From: Phaeotremella fagi
Lineage: Eukaryota; Basidiomycota; Tremellomycetes; Tremellales; Phaeotremellaceae
Reading direction: 5' to 3'
Length of the DNA: 64,000 bases
NCBI GenBank assembly: GCA_001599715.1
Contig: BCHU01000001.1
Span: forward strand, 2,155,634 to 2,219,633
The translations under genes and the position numbers were made by a program. This document shows, piece after piece, positions 46,777-59,023 of this stretch. The number at the start of each line of letters is the position of its first letter. Position 1 is the stretch's first letter. A model generated the notes under the pieces. The model ran no database searches. It had not been told where the DNA came from and saw nothing but the letters and a program-made list of their open reading frames with translations.

Positions 46777-49120
46777 CTAATGGAATTTCTTTCCGCGAAT
46801 ACTATTAAAGTGGTCATCGTCAATAAAGTTTCCCCACCCTCAAATACAGAAAAGACTTACTTGATATCACGAACCATAAGAGCAAAGATCAAACCAACAG
46901 CACCAGCGACGGCACCAGCCAAAAAGACATCATCCAGAGATTTAGCGTATGCAGCGATAACACCCGGTTGATCAGCTGCGTCCAACGACCAAATATTTTC
47001 GACAGATTGTAAGATGGCAGTGACAGTTGCAGCGGAAAGGTTTGAGGGTAGATCACGACGAAGTCCGTTGGTTATCAATGCTCCTCCTACTGATCCACCG
47101 ACTGATCCTCCTAGTAGCATCATGAAAGAGACTATTGCCATTGCTTGAGGGATTTTACCTGGCAATTTTTGGGCGTCCATCTCGGCTTGGGCGGCGACTG
47201 GGTATTCAATGAGAGTTAGTTTGGTTCTTGGTGGTATATGGGTTATGTATTGGACTTACGCATGGTGTTCATTTGGATGAGACCGGAGCCGAAGGCTGCG
47301 ACAATCTGTCATAAATGGTTAGATCTTTCTTTTGATTGATATCGATTGAAATTTGACTTACTTGGAAACCAACGATTTTGGCGAATGGAGTATCTGGACC
47401 GATCATGTACAAGATACCAGCACCGACTGCACTGATAGATGTTCCTACTATCAATGCCCACTTGAATCTACCGGTCTTTTGGACGATGGCGCCACCGAAT
47501 AGACCGAAGACAGCCATACCGATAGCGTAAGGAAGTCTGCAAGAAGATGAGTAAGATTGATAATGAATGACTGTTGGTGGGACTCACGTTAAGACTCCTG
47601 ATCGGATAGCAGATTCATGTCGGGTGGCTTGGAAGAATGTTGGGAGGTAGGTAATGATAGCGACTCTGAGAGTAAAGTTAGGGGATGGGGAGGCTAAGAT
47701 AGTGGATGTACTGACGAATTGAACATTCTGGTGAAACCTAATCCAGCAGCTCCGATAACTGATCGGTATCTCATAACCGCGATTGGAAGCATAGCAAGTT
47801 CTTTCATGACCAAAGTCTCCCATAAGATGAAGAGAATCAAGGCAACACCAGCGAAAACGAATGTGATAATAACGGTTTTATCGTTCCAACCGGTAGAACC
47901 ACCAGTGATAAGAGCTAATGTTAAACTGACGACACCTGAATTGAAAGTAAGTGGATTGCTGGCTATACAAAGAAGAACCCAGACTTACCACCAAGAACTA
48001 TAACTGCCGCTACCCAATCTAAAGTGAAGATGACGTAGATGGGTGAATTCTCAGCAAAGATTGGTCGATCTCCGAACATCTTTCGAAGTAATTTGATGGC
48101 TTCTGGTGCAGCTCGTTCTGCTCTTTTAGGTGCTTTGAGACGGGGAATACAGAGACCGACTGCTGCGATGGAGATGGCACCAACGGGAAGATTGATCTGG
48201 AGTTTGATTTAGACGAGACTTGAGGTGATTGTTGATTGTACTTACGAAGAAACACCATCTCCAAGTTGCATGTTCACTACTGGTGAAACTACCACCGATT
48301 AGTGGACCTAAGGAGCTTCCTAGAACGAAGACGATACCGAATAACCTGATTATCATTAGAGGAAGAATGTTACGTTGTAGGGAATGACTTACGCAAAGAA
48401 GATTGGTCTTTGTTTACCTTCAACAACTACTGCCATGATACTCATGGAAGCTACCATGATAGCTGCACCACCAACACCGGCCACTGCTCTTCCGACGATG
48501 AGCGTGATGAAATTTTGTGAGACGGCAGCGATCAATGAACCGATTTCGAAGAGGAAGATTGCTGTGGATTGGATTAGTGTTCTGAGCGGTACTAGATATT
48601 TGGTAGTGCTCACCTAGCATTAGTGGTGTTTTTTGACTGAAGGAAGCTAATGCTTGACCCCAAAGAAGGACGGTTGAACATTGTGTAACGAAGAAGGAAC
48701 TGTGTAAAAGTCAATGCCTCTATCTTTAAAGTATAATGATTCTTTACTCACGCACTGATCCATCCGATTTGGTTCACTGCACCGAAATTCGAAGCAATGA
48801 CTGGGATAGCGGGTGCAAGAATCTATGTATGAGGTCAGTTATCGAATTCGATGTAGAGTGTATACACGTACAGTTTGATCCAAGATGATGATAAAGAAAG
48901 ATAACGCCATGCCAAGGAAGACGATGGCTAATTTTGGACCGTGAAGGAATTGATTTTCTTCTTCAGGCTCATCGCCGTCTTTAGGTTTATCGTTTGATTC
49001 TAATTCTGGTTTGTTTAGATCGTTGTTGGAGGTGTTGTTATTGTTGATTGAGTTTTGTTTCTCTAAATCGATGATCTTGGATGGTTGATCATCTTCATGC
49101 AATGTTGAGGCTCTTGACAT
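46777..49120 (-). CDS. MFS transporter, DHA2 type (14-helix drug:H+ antiporter-like)
   Basis: Exon-rich minus-strand gene. An acidic, Asn-rich cytosolic N-terminus precedes LAIVFLGMALSFFIIILDQT, with the DHA2 motif LDQTILAPAIP. The signature GRAVAGVGGAAIMVASMSI (motif C-like) and GSSLGPLIGGSFTS follow, and the later helices run on to VGLIFALMVRDI. Helix count and the wide spacing of the second half suggest 14 transmembrane segments. DHA2 carriers export drugs, siderophores or amino acids. The last junction splices AA to TATTCGC, ending RGKKFH. Confidence 0.78.
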
Positions 49121-49854
49121 TGTGAGTTGGAGTGGGAGTGGGAGTTGTTATGTTGAGATAAGATGGAATGAAGAGATATTTTGGAAGAGATCCAAGGTCA
49201 GTGTTTATATATGTTAGTTATTGTTGGATATAGTAAGCGTGCGAGATGATAGCGAGATGAGTTGCTGTTGCTTTTAAGCCATATGAACGCGCGTTACAGG
49301 CCGAGGATTAGTTTATGAGGATCTCACCGCTCACCACCCCCCTTCGCAACTTATCTCGGATCTCGCAAATCAATTTTTAGCGTAAACAATTTAAATTGTC
49401 TTAGTCTTAGGGACAGAGGCCGAGCCGGAATCGTCAGTGTGCGTCTGAAAAAACAATTACGTAAAGTATAGTATTGGAAAGTGAACAATCGTATCGGTGT
49501 AAGTACATGCCTGGTATTACTTGTATCCAGATATTCACAAGTAACTCAGTTTGTGATACTTGCTTACTGCACGATATTCTCATCTTAAACTTAAGCGAAA
49601 GATGTAAAATGTTACCATTTGCGGTGTGTCAACTGCTGCTTCTAACCAAAGGTCATCTCAACGTCCTTTCACTCTACAGCGTTGAAGGACTTTCTACTAA
49701 TCTCTAACGACAATGTAAACATTCTTATAATCCTTTAACAGACTTCCTTTCTATCAATTAAAGCATTTCCTTCATCTACCAAGTATCATCTATATACCAT
49801 TACTTATACTCAACATCAAGATCTACTGCTTAACTCGATCAGACTCTCTTCAAA
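49121..49854. other. Divergent intergenic region
   Basis: 734 bp between the MFS start and the next plus-strand gene. AT-rich with no supported ORF; the plus-strand ORF at 49474-49707 has Cys- and Leu-rich random-looking sequence. Confidence 0.35.
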
Positions 49855-51216
49855 ATGGCTCTCATTCCTTCAGGAAACAAAAGAGATGCTGCGATCACCA
49901 TTGGACCGTTTAAACCATCGTAAGTGACCCTGATAACCTACCAATTATAAACCACGAGTTGAACATGTAATCCTCCAGTCGTCCAGGTTATGGTCCAGTA
50001 AGTCTATTCTCAATTCGTCACCCAGCACCAACTCACCTCATCCTAGGTTCTATCATACCTCCAAGCAGCCCAGTTAACCACCCCACTCCAAATCCATCCT
50101 TTACTCAATATACGAACCTGGGATCCTAAACCTTATGGAAAATATCTTGCTTGGAACACTATAGAGGTGAGTTGACGTGTGTGAATATTGGAGGTTGATG
50201 GTGTAGCATCCGATGTTCGCTGCTATCTGGGTTGATTACGATGATACGGAAACTGTACGTTCACGTCTGAAATCCAATTTACAGGTTTCACTGATGATAA
50301 CGTTCTTAGGAATGTACGTGAATCTGTTGTTTCTAATTAACAGTGTAGGGATCAAAGAAAGAGGTCAACCGGCAACTTCACCGATTGTGGAAGAATTGAA
50401 TTTGGGTCATGTAGAAACAGGTTGGGCGGTACGGGTTCGAAATCGAATGGTATGTCAGGTCGTTGATTGTTGGATTTGAAGTCTTTTTTCGTTGATCTAA
50501 CTGAAATTAAACAGGGGATCACATGGTTGGTTTTGAGATGACAGCGGTTGTTAATTTATTTACAGCGAAGACGTTTTATTTGCGATTTATGATTTCTTCG
50601 CTTCACCTCGTATGTCTGTCTTTCGAGATGTCATGCTGATTTTCTCTTAGTATATGTAAGTTTCCCTTCTATTCAGAAATAATTGTCATTCAATCGATGA
50701 CAATCACATCGTTAGGTTGATGAATTGGGAGAAATGCGTAAGTCTTCGTGAGAGTGATAAACTGAAATATCGATGATCAGATCCGAGAGCCGTAAGAATG
50801 TACGTGTTGGAACTGAAAAGTCGAGTTGATACTGATCAAGAACGTTAAATTATCTCCCTGAAACAGAAGTAAGTAATCTTTAACGAGCATAACACTGACG
50901 AACTATAGTGGAACAACAATAGTAAGTCCACCCAAAAAAACCTTGCATCCGGATATCATCTAAAAGGAACGACCGGGATCAGTTTCGAAAAACGTAGAAT
51001 GGGTTTCTTCGATTTAATGGAAGGTTATCGTAAATCTGATGCTTTGTTGGGACAAACTTATTTCGATGGGTGAGTTTAGAGGACTGAGTTTGAGCAAAGA
51101 CTGACCAGGGGTTCAGATTGCATAATGATCCGGAAAGTGTCGATAGATTGAAAGCTAGTGAGTCAAGTTATGGTGTTCCGTGTAGATGACGTAACTGACT
51201 AGCTATCAGAATATAA
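49855..51216 (+). CDS. Uncharacterised protein, model uncertain (possibly disrupted)
   Basis: Starts MALIPSGNKRDAAITIGPFK and splices cleanly through RPGYGP and VLSYLQAAQLTTPLQIHPLL to a long exon with a hydrophobic segment (SLMITFLGMYVNLLFLINSV). After VETGWAVRVRNRM the only good acceptor (AAACAG at 50515) leads to an in-frame TGA at 50539-50541. Skipping one frame there restores coding-like sequence downstream (GDHMVGFEMTAVVNLF, then KRRMGFFDLMEGYRKSDALL and DPESVDRLKA) up to a TAA at 51214-51216. So either I misplaced a splice site, or the gene is split or frameshifted. No family recognised. Confidence 0.38.
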
Positions 51217-51631
51217 GCAAGTGTTTGACTTTGAGATCATGAAAATCTAATGCTAACCTCGCAATAGTTTTCATAGTTCAAACTTGCTGCTTTTGAGACT
51301 CAACAACTGTTGAAAGTGTGAACGGGGGAAGAAGAGAGGTTTCCATCTGAAACTGGATATACATCTGTACCCTTTTCCGTTATGTAATTCTATCAACTTT
51401 CCAGACGGCAGTTCATCAGAGGTGAACAAGTGTTTGAAAAGTCTTTACGTTGACATCATCAAAATCAATGATTGCAATCAGATCAGTGCTGAATCTAAGT
51501 TGGAGAGATTATGAAGCCTTTACGTAGACTTGCCACTAAGACAGGCATGTTGTCTGAAGGTATATAAGCAAGGTCTGTGCATCTAAAATGATTGTTCCTG
51601 AGCGGCTGTTTCAGGCTGTTTCAGGCACGGT
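51217..51631. other. Intergenic upstream of tRNA
   Basis: No gene. Two copies of GGCTGTTTCA (51604-51623) directly before the tRNA repeat its 5' end sequence GGCTGTTT. Confidence 0.35.
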
Positions 51632-51746
51632 GGCTGTTTGGCCGAGCGGTCTAAGGCGTGGGTCTCAAGTGATAAAAAGCTTAAGGGTTGAACCCTTCAC
51701 CCAATTCCCATCAGTAATGGCGTGAGTTCGAATCTCACAGCAGTCA
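51632..51746 (+). tRNA. tRNA-Leu (anticodon CAA), with 28-nt intron
   Basis: Acceptor stem GGCTGTT pairs with AGCAGTC (two G-U pairs) with discriminator A. The D arm TGGCCGAGCGGTCTAAGGCG is the leucine type. Anticodon stem TGGGT/ACCCA encloses the loop CTCAAG with CAA at 51666-51668. A 28-nt intron lies at 51670-51697, right after the position-37 G, as expected for tRNA-Leu(CAA). A long variable arm with CCAT/ATGG pairing follows, then T arm GTGAG-TTCGAAT-CTCAC. Confidence 0.93.
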
Positions 51747-51749
51747 AAC

Positions 51750-51766
51750 TTTTTTGAGTTTTTTTT
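51750..51766 (+). terminator. RNA polymerase III terminator (T6, then T8)
   Basis: A run of six T at 51750-51755 and another of eight T at 51759-51766 follow the tRNA by three bases, as for Pol III genes. Confidence 0.8.
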
Positions 51767-52507
51767 CTTCGGGTTGCTACCGAGGGTCCTTTTGTTTCCT
51801 ATCTTTTGATACTTTTACTTACGTACGTGCGGATTGAAGGGATTGATGAGACAAGAAGGAAAGCATTGATCACTCACTAGCGTAGTTACATGGCCGCTGA
51901 TGGGTGAATAAAGTTCATCATGACCTCTGGGTTCTTTCTCCTATTCTCTATGTTATTTTGGGTCGGTGCCATAAGTTGGTTGCCACGGTACCATCAAAGG
52001 GGGTCGGTCAATCAATCAAGCAATCAAGTGACACAGTGACAGGGGGCGATGTAACGCTGCCACGCTGAGAAGACTCACAAATTTGATGGGAAATGATTAC
52101 ATTTTACTCATTTACATACCGCCCCAAAAGGTAATTCAAGTGGTAAAGATGTACCGAAATGATCGTCGCCCTCAACACCCCCTCGTCACCATCACGCCAT
52201 CAGAAGACAACCAACCAAAAAAAAAACGCCTTTCGAGAACAAAGCGGTATATCCATCAAATTCAATGTCACCGTTTAACTGGTTAGAGACGCAAATTCGG
52301 AATGGGATGGGCGGGATTTGAGTCGAATTAGGTTATTCTTATGTTATTCCAATAAACGATGTAAAGGATGGTACCAACTCGTCGTTTGAGTGGGAATAAA
52401 AAGTAGATATGATGAGTGGATCAGTGGATTGCTGACGACGAGGGATGATATATAGGATCAGTTGATTAGGTCGATCCCTCTATAGATAAAGTACGTTTCT
52501 GTACAAG
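51767..52507. other. Intergenic between tRNA and CASTOR-like gene
   Basis: No supported gene. Contains a run of CAATCAAG/TCAATCAA words (52009-52027) and a poly-A run at 52215-52226. Confidence 0.35.
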
Positions 52508-54685
52508 ATGCCAATTTCAATAACGTACGTTTATCATTGTTTTCAGTTAGAACAGATAAAACTGATATATTTAACCCATTATAGGGCTTATAACGATCCA
52601 ATCGCGATAATCAATATCCCAGTTTCATCTAATGACTACGCAACAAAGATCTATTGGACGATCGATAAAATCCAAACTAATTGTCCTGAATTCTTCAACA
52701 TAACCTGTAATCAAATTGAGGCAAGTAGTGGCGGTAATGATGAGACTACTTCTTGCTGATTCAACCTAGACGGCAATTTTCGCGTCTGTTGATATGGTAT
52801 TTCAAGAATGGTCAACCGGCTTGGGATTGGGATCGGGCGCAGACGATTCTGTACAGATCAACTCTCCCTGGAGAGTGTTTGAGATCACTTCAGGCGATAA
52901 CGATGATGAAGGGAATTATGGTATGTCACCTAGGAATATTAGAAGTTGTTGATTCATATAACCCTTTTACCAGATTCACCCCATTTACGAATAGTTTCTG
53001 AACCACTTGCGAAAGCCAAAATATCGATCTTATATCATCCCAGTTATTTCACTGATTTCTTATTGGTCAAAGAGAGTGATTTCGAGAAAGCTTCCAACAT
53101 CTTTGAGAATCATGGTTGTAAGTCGAGGATCAATCTTTTTGGTTGACTTTTAGGGCACGTCAATCCAACTTCAGCATCATCAACTCCGAGAAGAAGATCA
53201 AACATTCTAACTCCATCAACACCTGTTCGACCATCATCGATACTTTCCGAATCACCTCCTCCACCCGCTCAACCTGAGATTACTGTTTTATCAGCTCCGT
53301 TGGCATGTGTTGGACTTGATCGAGTTGCTGAAAGAAGATCTGGTGAAAGGATACGTAAATATATCGTTTGGCCGGAAAGGACTGTTGATCAATTTCGATG
53401 GGGTGGTCAGGTCAATCAGGATCATGATGAGAGCCAGGGTGGGGCCGGGGGAACGATTTACGAAGTTTCGAATTTAGGCGACACGAACGGTTCGAAACCA
53501 CAAACTCCATCACCGAAATTGAAACTTCATCTATCTCATGATAACTTGAAAGACCGAATTCCAAAAAGACCGTTTATATCTTATACGAAAACTCAAGATG
53601 GCGCCTCGCTTTTGACGGAAATTAAAGTTTTAAAGAAATTGTTTCCGAGGGACGGGGAGGATTCGGTGGAGTTGCAGTGCGGTGGTGAGTTGAGTTGGGA
53701 CGATAGTTTTGATGAGGATGGGGGGGAGGGGGAAGATTCGGATTCGGAGTTTGATGATGATTTTGGTGATGTTTACGATAGTAACGATAATGATAACGAA
53801 GGAGGTAACGACTACAACGACAACGGTAACGATATTGACGGCGTTGAAGGTTATAGTGATAGCAACGACGGGGATGATGTTGCTCTACACGATATATCAG
53901 ATTGTGACATCGACATGCCTAACCAAACTCCAAATCCAAGTAGTCCACCTTCAAACGAAACCTGGTTCAATGAAAACAATATCGAAACGAAATTCAATTC
54001 CTTATCCTCAATGTCAAGTAGGAAAAGAAATCAAAATCGTCCAACCTCTTTACCTGTGCTACCTAAAATCCCTCTCACGCCTATACCCATCAAATGGCCC
54101 TCGACACCATCGAAACAGATTTCTTTCTCACGATCGTTCTCATCGACTGATCAACCTTTATCGTCAATTGGTGATAGTTTCAACGGTAACGTTAACATCG
54201 ACTCTAAACAGACACAGACACTTCGCTCAAGAGCCGTTAGTGTTAGTTTCGATCTCGTTCAAAAGAACAACAGATTCGACACTGAGACTTCGCCTTCTTT
54301 GAATCTTGACGGATCTCAACACAAATACGATTCGAGAATCAGTAAAGATAACGAAGAGAAAGGGAAACAGAAGAAGAACGGGATAAAGAAATGTTTACAA
54401 TTGGATTTAAGAGGTTTGAACGAAGATGACGAACAGGAATTCTTACCTGGTGGAGTTTATCAATTAGGTCGGTCCAAATTCCATTAAATTCGAATGAAGC
54501 TTAGCTGACTGTGGGGTAACACAGATAAATCAGGTTTGGTGATTAGATTCTCTGATCTTTTGGAATCGGGTAAAATCAAAATGTTGTATTCGAGTACGTT
54601 TCATACGGCGAATATACTGGTTGATTCCGGGGATGTTAGACGGGCGAAAAGGCTTTTGGAGAGACGACGGACGGGGAGGTATTGA
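52508..54685 (+). CDS. CASTOR-like ACT-domain protein with acidic insertion (640 aa)
   Basis: Six exons (52508-52524, 52585-52720, 52770-52920, 52974-53117, 53154-54467, 54525-54685) sum to 641 codons. Residues about 100-145 (SEPLAKAKISILYHPSYFTD, then FLLVKESDFEKA) resemble the first ACT-type segment of CASTOR1 (its TYQTDFILVREQD region). The final exon (SDLLESGKIKMLYSSTFHTA, NILV) resembles the last ACT strand. CASTOR proteins bind arginine and relieve GATOR2/TORC1 repression in animals; a fungal member would be an amino-acid sensor or a relative with another ligand. The middle is a long insertion: Ser/Pro-rich, then an extremely acidic Asp/Asn/Gly run. Intron 2 uses a GC donor (52721). Homology is by eye only. 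Confidence 0.6.
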
Positions 54686-55380
54686 TTGGGTTGGGGCGTG
54701 GGGTGCTGGGAGGATTCGATATCTTGTGGCAATGGAGTTTCTTGTCAATGCTTGTTTCTTGTTTTTGTTGCGGATTTAGTCTTGGTTTTGGTTTACTTTA
54801 ACTCATTCGATAGATTGTTATCTTATTGATAGTCATGGTGATGTGATATCTAAACGGATAGAGATAGAAACATAAATTGCAGAAGTACAACTACATCCTG
54901 TGAATTGCATAAATCGTATTTTTCTAAATAAGTAGATCGTGAAATCGTAAAAGAAACCCCAAAAGGGCCATTAAAAAGTTAAAAGTATAAACAAGATCTT
55001 TTTCCCAGGATGAATCACAAAGATCCAAGATATTTTACAGAAGAAAAATGGGTAAAGTAGAAAAAATAATTTTCGATAATCTATATCGAAAGTTTCTTTG
55101 GTATCAAGGTAAGATCTTCTATACAAGATTGGGGAAAGATGAGCGAATTAAGATCCTAGATAACAACACAACAGAGATTTTCCGGATTTCTAAACGAGTT
55201 TTGAGGAAACGATTGGTAGTTGAAATTGATATATTTTTTTGTCGAAAAAGCAGATATAAACTGGTATCATCAAGATCTGGTTTGATAGCTTGACCGAGCA
55301 AGTGAGACTGAAACTGATTTTCTTTATTTCCCCGAAATAAAGTATTGGAATCGAACGATCCACGTCGAAATTCCAATCCC
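54686..55380. other. Intergenic, convergent 3' ends
   Basis: AT-rich 3' flanks of two convergent genes. The plus-strand ORF at 55048-55293 is AT-rich and has no recognisable features; not supported. Confidence 0.35.
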
Positions 55381-57524
55381 CTACCAGCGTCTCCCTTGAA
55401 AACCTTCAGCTTCAAGGAAAACCGGTAGATAACCTCGTCCATCGTTCCCATGACCCTGTTCAGTCGATCCATCGTCGCCCTCACCCTCAACATCTCCGTC
55501 GTCCATCTCAACATCCTCATCATCACCGCTACCCAACAAGACACCCAATCTCAAACCCGAATGAGGAGCTGAGATGGTATTGTTCGTCGGACTAGTTCTT
55601 AGATTTCGTCTTTGTAGTAAATTCATCGAAACGAATTCAGGTGTACCGGTAGCTGGTGATGAAGGGAACAACGATGGTGCTAGGTTAGGTGGTGGAGGCC
55701 ATAACAAATGGGGTTCGATATCTGTTCCACCCATTCTTCTTTGTTGGGGGAAATGGGGGTTGGTTGGGGTGGTGACATCATTGGGTTGAAAGGTTGACGT
55801 TGTAGCGGTGACTGGTGAGGGGTTTGGGAATCTCCAGTTATCCATGGCTGGATGATGAACTGTTGGTGAGATGTTGGGACGACGTCTTGAGGGTGTCGTT
55901 GAGAGTGATGGGGAATCGAGCGATCCACCAAACGAAAGTGCGGGTGGTAAAATATCGGTTCTTGAGATTGACGGTCCAGCTAAGGTAGGTGTGAACGTCA
56001 TCGATCGACGCTGTTCTAACGCTGGTGAAGCTGATCTTCTTCCTTGAGCGACTGGTGACGCTGTAGCTAGATATAACGCAGTGTGTGATTCAGATAGCGA
56101 AGATTGATGTAAGCCAACTAAAGATGGTGGTCGGTTTGAGGTGACGTTTCTACCTCTTTCTTGTAGATCCAAAGCCATGGGTTGAGATAACGATTTACGA
56201 TGTCCACGATTGGGTGCACCAGGAGCCAAAGTCGTTATCCGTTCACTTGGAACTGGACTAGGTGTTCTAGGTGGTCGATCGAACGTTGCAGTAAACAATC
56301 CAGGGAACGTAGTAGTCGACCCGTTGGTGTTACTCCCAGCCTCACTCATTCCATCTTCGTCATCAACAACGAAACCTTTTTCCATCATGATGATTTCCTC
56401 CAAGACATCACGCATATCCTTCCCCATCCCGAAATGTTCCAATTGCTGTTGTTGCTGTTTCTTCTTTTTGGAATTCGAAACGCTACCTGCGCGTTTCCTA
56501 TCTTTTCGAACTGGGACATAAGGTTGAGTATTGGATTCACCTGATAACCATTCTTCTTCGTCGTCGTCCTCCATGATGACCTCGTCTACGTTGATGTTGC
56601 CACCGTAACCTTTTCTTGTTGAAGATGCTGAAGAGGCTGATGAAGGATTACGAGATAGACTACCAACGGAAGACCAAGTTGATGAAGAATGACTGGTTCT
56701 TGATGAAGCAGTTGATGGATTTCTACTATGACCACCGACTAGATCTGGGATTCTTGAGATTGACGCAGAAGACATGATCGATCGAGACGAAGAAGCAACT
56801 GATGAAGCTACACTACCCTCCGCACGTCTTCTTCTACGTTCATCACGTCTCTCGTCACGTCTCATATCAGCTCTAGCCAATCTTCTGTAATGTGACGCCG
56901 TCCATTCTTCAGAATTGTTGTTCGAAACAGTAGTTGAAACTGATGAGATTGATGGATTCCGACTGAGACTCGAGGAAGCTATCGAAGAGGCGAGTGAAGG
57001 TTGACGTGAATGGTTAGGTGTTGATTTGTAGCATAAAGATGAAAAGGCATCTGAGCGAGCGCAAGCTGGATGTGAATTAGTTTAGTTTGTTTACTCATCC
57101 GGAAGATAGGGATGAACTCACCAACACTGCAATAGATACCGCCTTCACCCTCACCTTCACCTTTCTCTACAGAGGTACCGCAAAAACATCGTCGTGAAGA
57201 ACTAGGACTAGGACTAGCACTCGATGTATCCGAATCACTCAATCCATTCGAATCATCACCAACCCGAGTCAATCCATTAGGTTTAGATCCAAACATCCCA
57301 GTCGATTTTGACTCTAACCCAGAAATCGATCTACGAGTGGACGCGGTAGTGTTACTGTTACTGTTCCCACTGTTGGGAACGGATTGGTTGATAGCTAAAG
57401 AATCTTTTAATGGATGATTGATCTTGTTATGTGGATGTTCGGGGTGGAAGGGTGGAAACGATTGATTGGGTGTTTGAGATTTGATCGCTGATGATGGGAA
57501 TTGACGTGACGTTGATGGGAACAT
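55381..57524 (-). CDS. Ser-rich protein with CFCG...CSVACA motif
   Basis: Two exons: 57524-57106 approximately, then 57069-55381. The first exon holds a Ser/Asn-rich stretch, a DSDTSSASPSPSSS acidic/Ser patch and RRCFCGTSVEKG...GIYCSV, which continues across the intron as ACARSDAF. So two CxC/C-like clusters, about 25 residues apart, are kept in frame across the intron, as in a zinc-binding motif. The remainder is Ser/Arg-rich with many SP sites, a basic run RRDERRRRRAEG, a KKKKQQQQQL tract and an acidic C-terminus. No family recognised; probably a disordered regulatory or nuclear protein. Confidence 0.6.
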
Positions 57525-59023
57525 TTATAGGTGTCTGTTTTCTCACCTCGAGCTCAACGAGGGCTTTTTGTTGATGGGTCGATTTATGATGGTGGATCCA
57601 GTCCGGGACTTTTCTTATTTGATCTTCTCTGCTTCGCTCAGCGAGGAGTGGGATTGTAGATTAGATAGAGTTGATATGATACCAGATCGAGCAAGAGATT
57701 GTTGTCAAGACAACTATATGGATGATGATTAGATGATTGAATGGATAGCGATACACGATTGATTGATGGATTTAGTTTGATGTGGTACAGATAGATTTGA
57801 GTAAGAACTGTCAACGATAGAGTATTTGTTGGAATATACTTGAGGTCTATCGGATGAGATAAAGAGAGTATGGAGAGGTGGTGTTGATGATGTTGTTGTT
57901 GATGTTATTATGTTGTTATTGAAGTTACCATTAACCTACCCCCTACCCCCTATTCAATCAACGCGTCGTCTTCTCTCCTCTTACACACAAAACGCGTATT
58001 AAACTACGCGTTTGGTTTTTCTTTTGACTTTGATTTATTTTGCTATTTGTATTGATTTCTCTATACCATGCATACACTAAATGTCCCCTTTTAGACTTAT
58101 TCCTGACCACTGTACGAATGTAACTAATCTCCGATCTTAACCCTGTTTCTGTTCCCTGGCCCCTGGGTTAATAGGTTAAGTTAATAAGTAGGTGAGGTGA
58201 AGAACGTAAAGGCAACTACGAAGACGCGTTCTCAATGCCACTAATCTTTGATGCTTGTTGCAACCTTCTGTACTCAGTCGTACCCTTGGCTTTTCTTGGT
58301 ATGTTCTTAGTATCCGAAAGGATGAGGTAGTCGTTGATCCCAACAACACACAAGTAATCTTGGAATTGGCTTCGAAGATCTTGGTGTAACTTTTAGTCCT
58401 TGTACTTGCAAACATTGTCGTCGCGTCTGTCGTGGCACCGTCGATCCGATAAGATACAAGTACTCGCAAACACCAACACTGCGGCCTGCGGGGGGCTTGT
58501 CCTTCCAAACTAATTAATCATTTGACTTGATCGTCATTCGAAAACGTGTGTAAATAAATAGACATCACGCGTGAAAAACCAAGATGGTTAACCTATTCTT
58601 AGCCATTTGAATCTCGAGACTAAAAATGCCATTTTCACATTTTTTAGCTTAAAAACCTCGTTTTGCTAAAGTTATATTATCAACTAAGTTGTTTTTTTTT
58701 TCTTTGGTCTGGAGTTTCATTTAATATGTGTTTCGTTGGAGTTATTTCTATACTTGTATTCCCGTGTAAGCTTGGATGGTTGTCTTTCACTGTCTGTGAT
58801 GCCTTAGAGCTGCCTTTCTGGCGCGTCATGCCACTCGGAACGTTGTTAGCCGAATACCTAAAGTTGTCAATAACAATAACAAAGCGTTGTGATGAAGCAA
58901 TCTCTAACTAAAACTCAAGAAATCACACCAATAAACAATTTCTCAGGAAAACAGATATAAACTACCCAACCCACACCCACACCCACACCCACACCCACAC
59001 CCCTAGACGCCAGAAAGAAAACC
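57525..59023. promoter_or_regulatory. 1.5 kb divergent intergenic region
   Basis: Unusually long for this window. It contains CCTACCCCCTACCCCCTA (57935-57952), a telomere-like C5TA repeat, and (CCCACA)5 at 58970-58999 just upstream of SPC19. ORFs at 58176-58508 (-) and 58663-58911 (+) lack any coding signature and were rejected. Confidence 0.4.
58970..58999. repeat. (CCCACA)5 hexamer repeat
   Basis: Five exact tandem CCCACA units end about 25 bp before the SPC19 start. On the opposite strand this is TGTGGG, the kind of word bound by some Myb-like or Rap1-like factors (inference). Confidence 0.8.

Noticed and set aside
55048..55293. 81-codon plus-strand ORF
   Set aside because: AT-rich 3' flank, Lys/Ile-biased, no homologue recognised.
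58176..58508. 110-codon minus-strand ORF
   Set aside because: Arg/Ser/Thr-biased random-looking sequence, no neighbours or motifs that support it.
58663..58911. 82-codon plus-strand ORF with hydrophobic start
   Set aside because: Starts in a poly-T tract; hydrophobicity comes from T-rich DNA.
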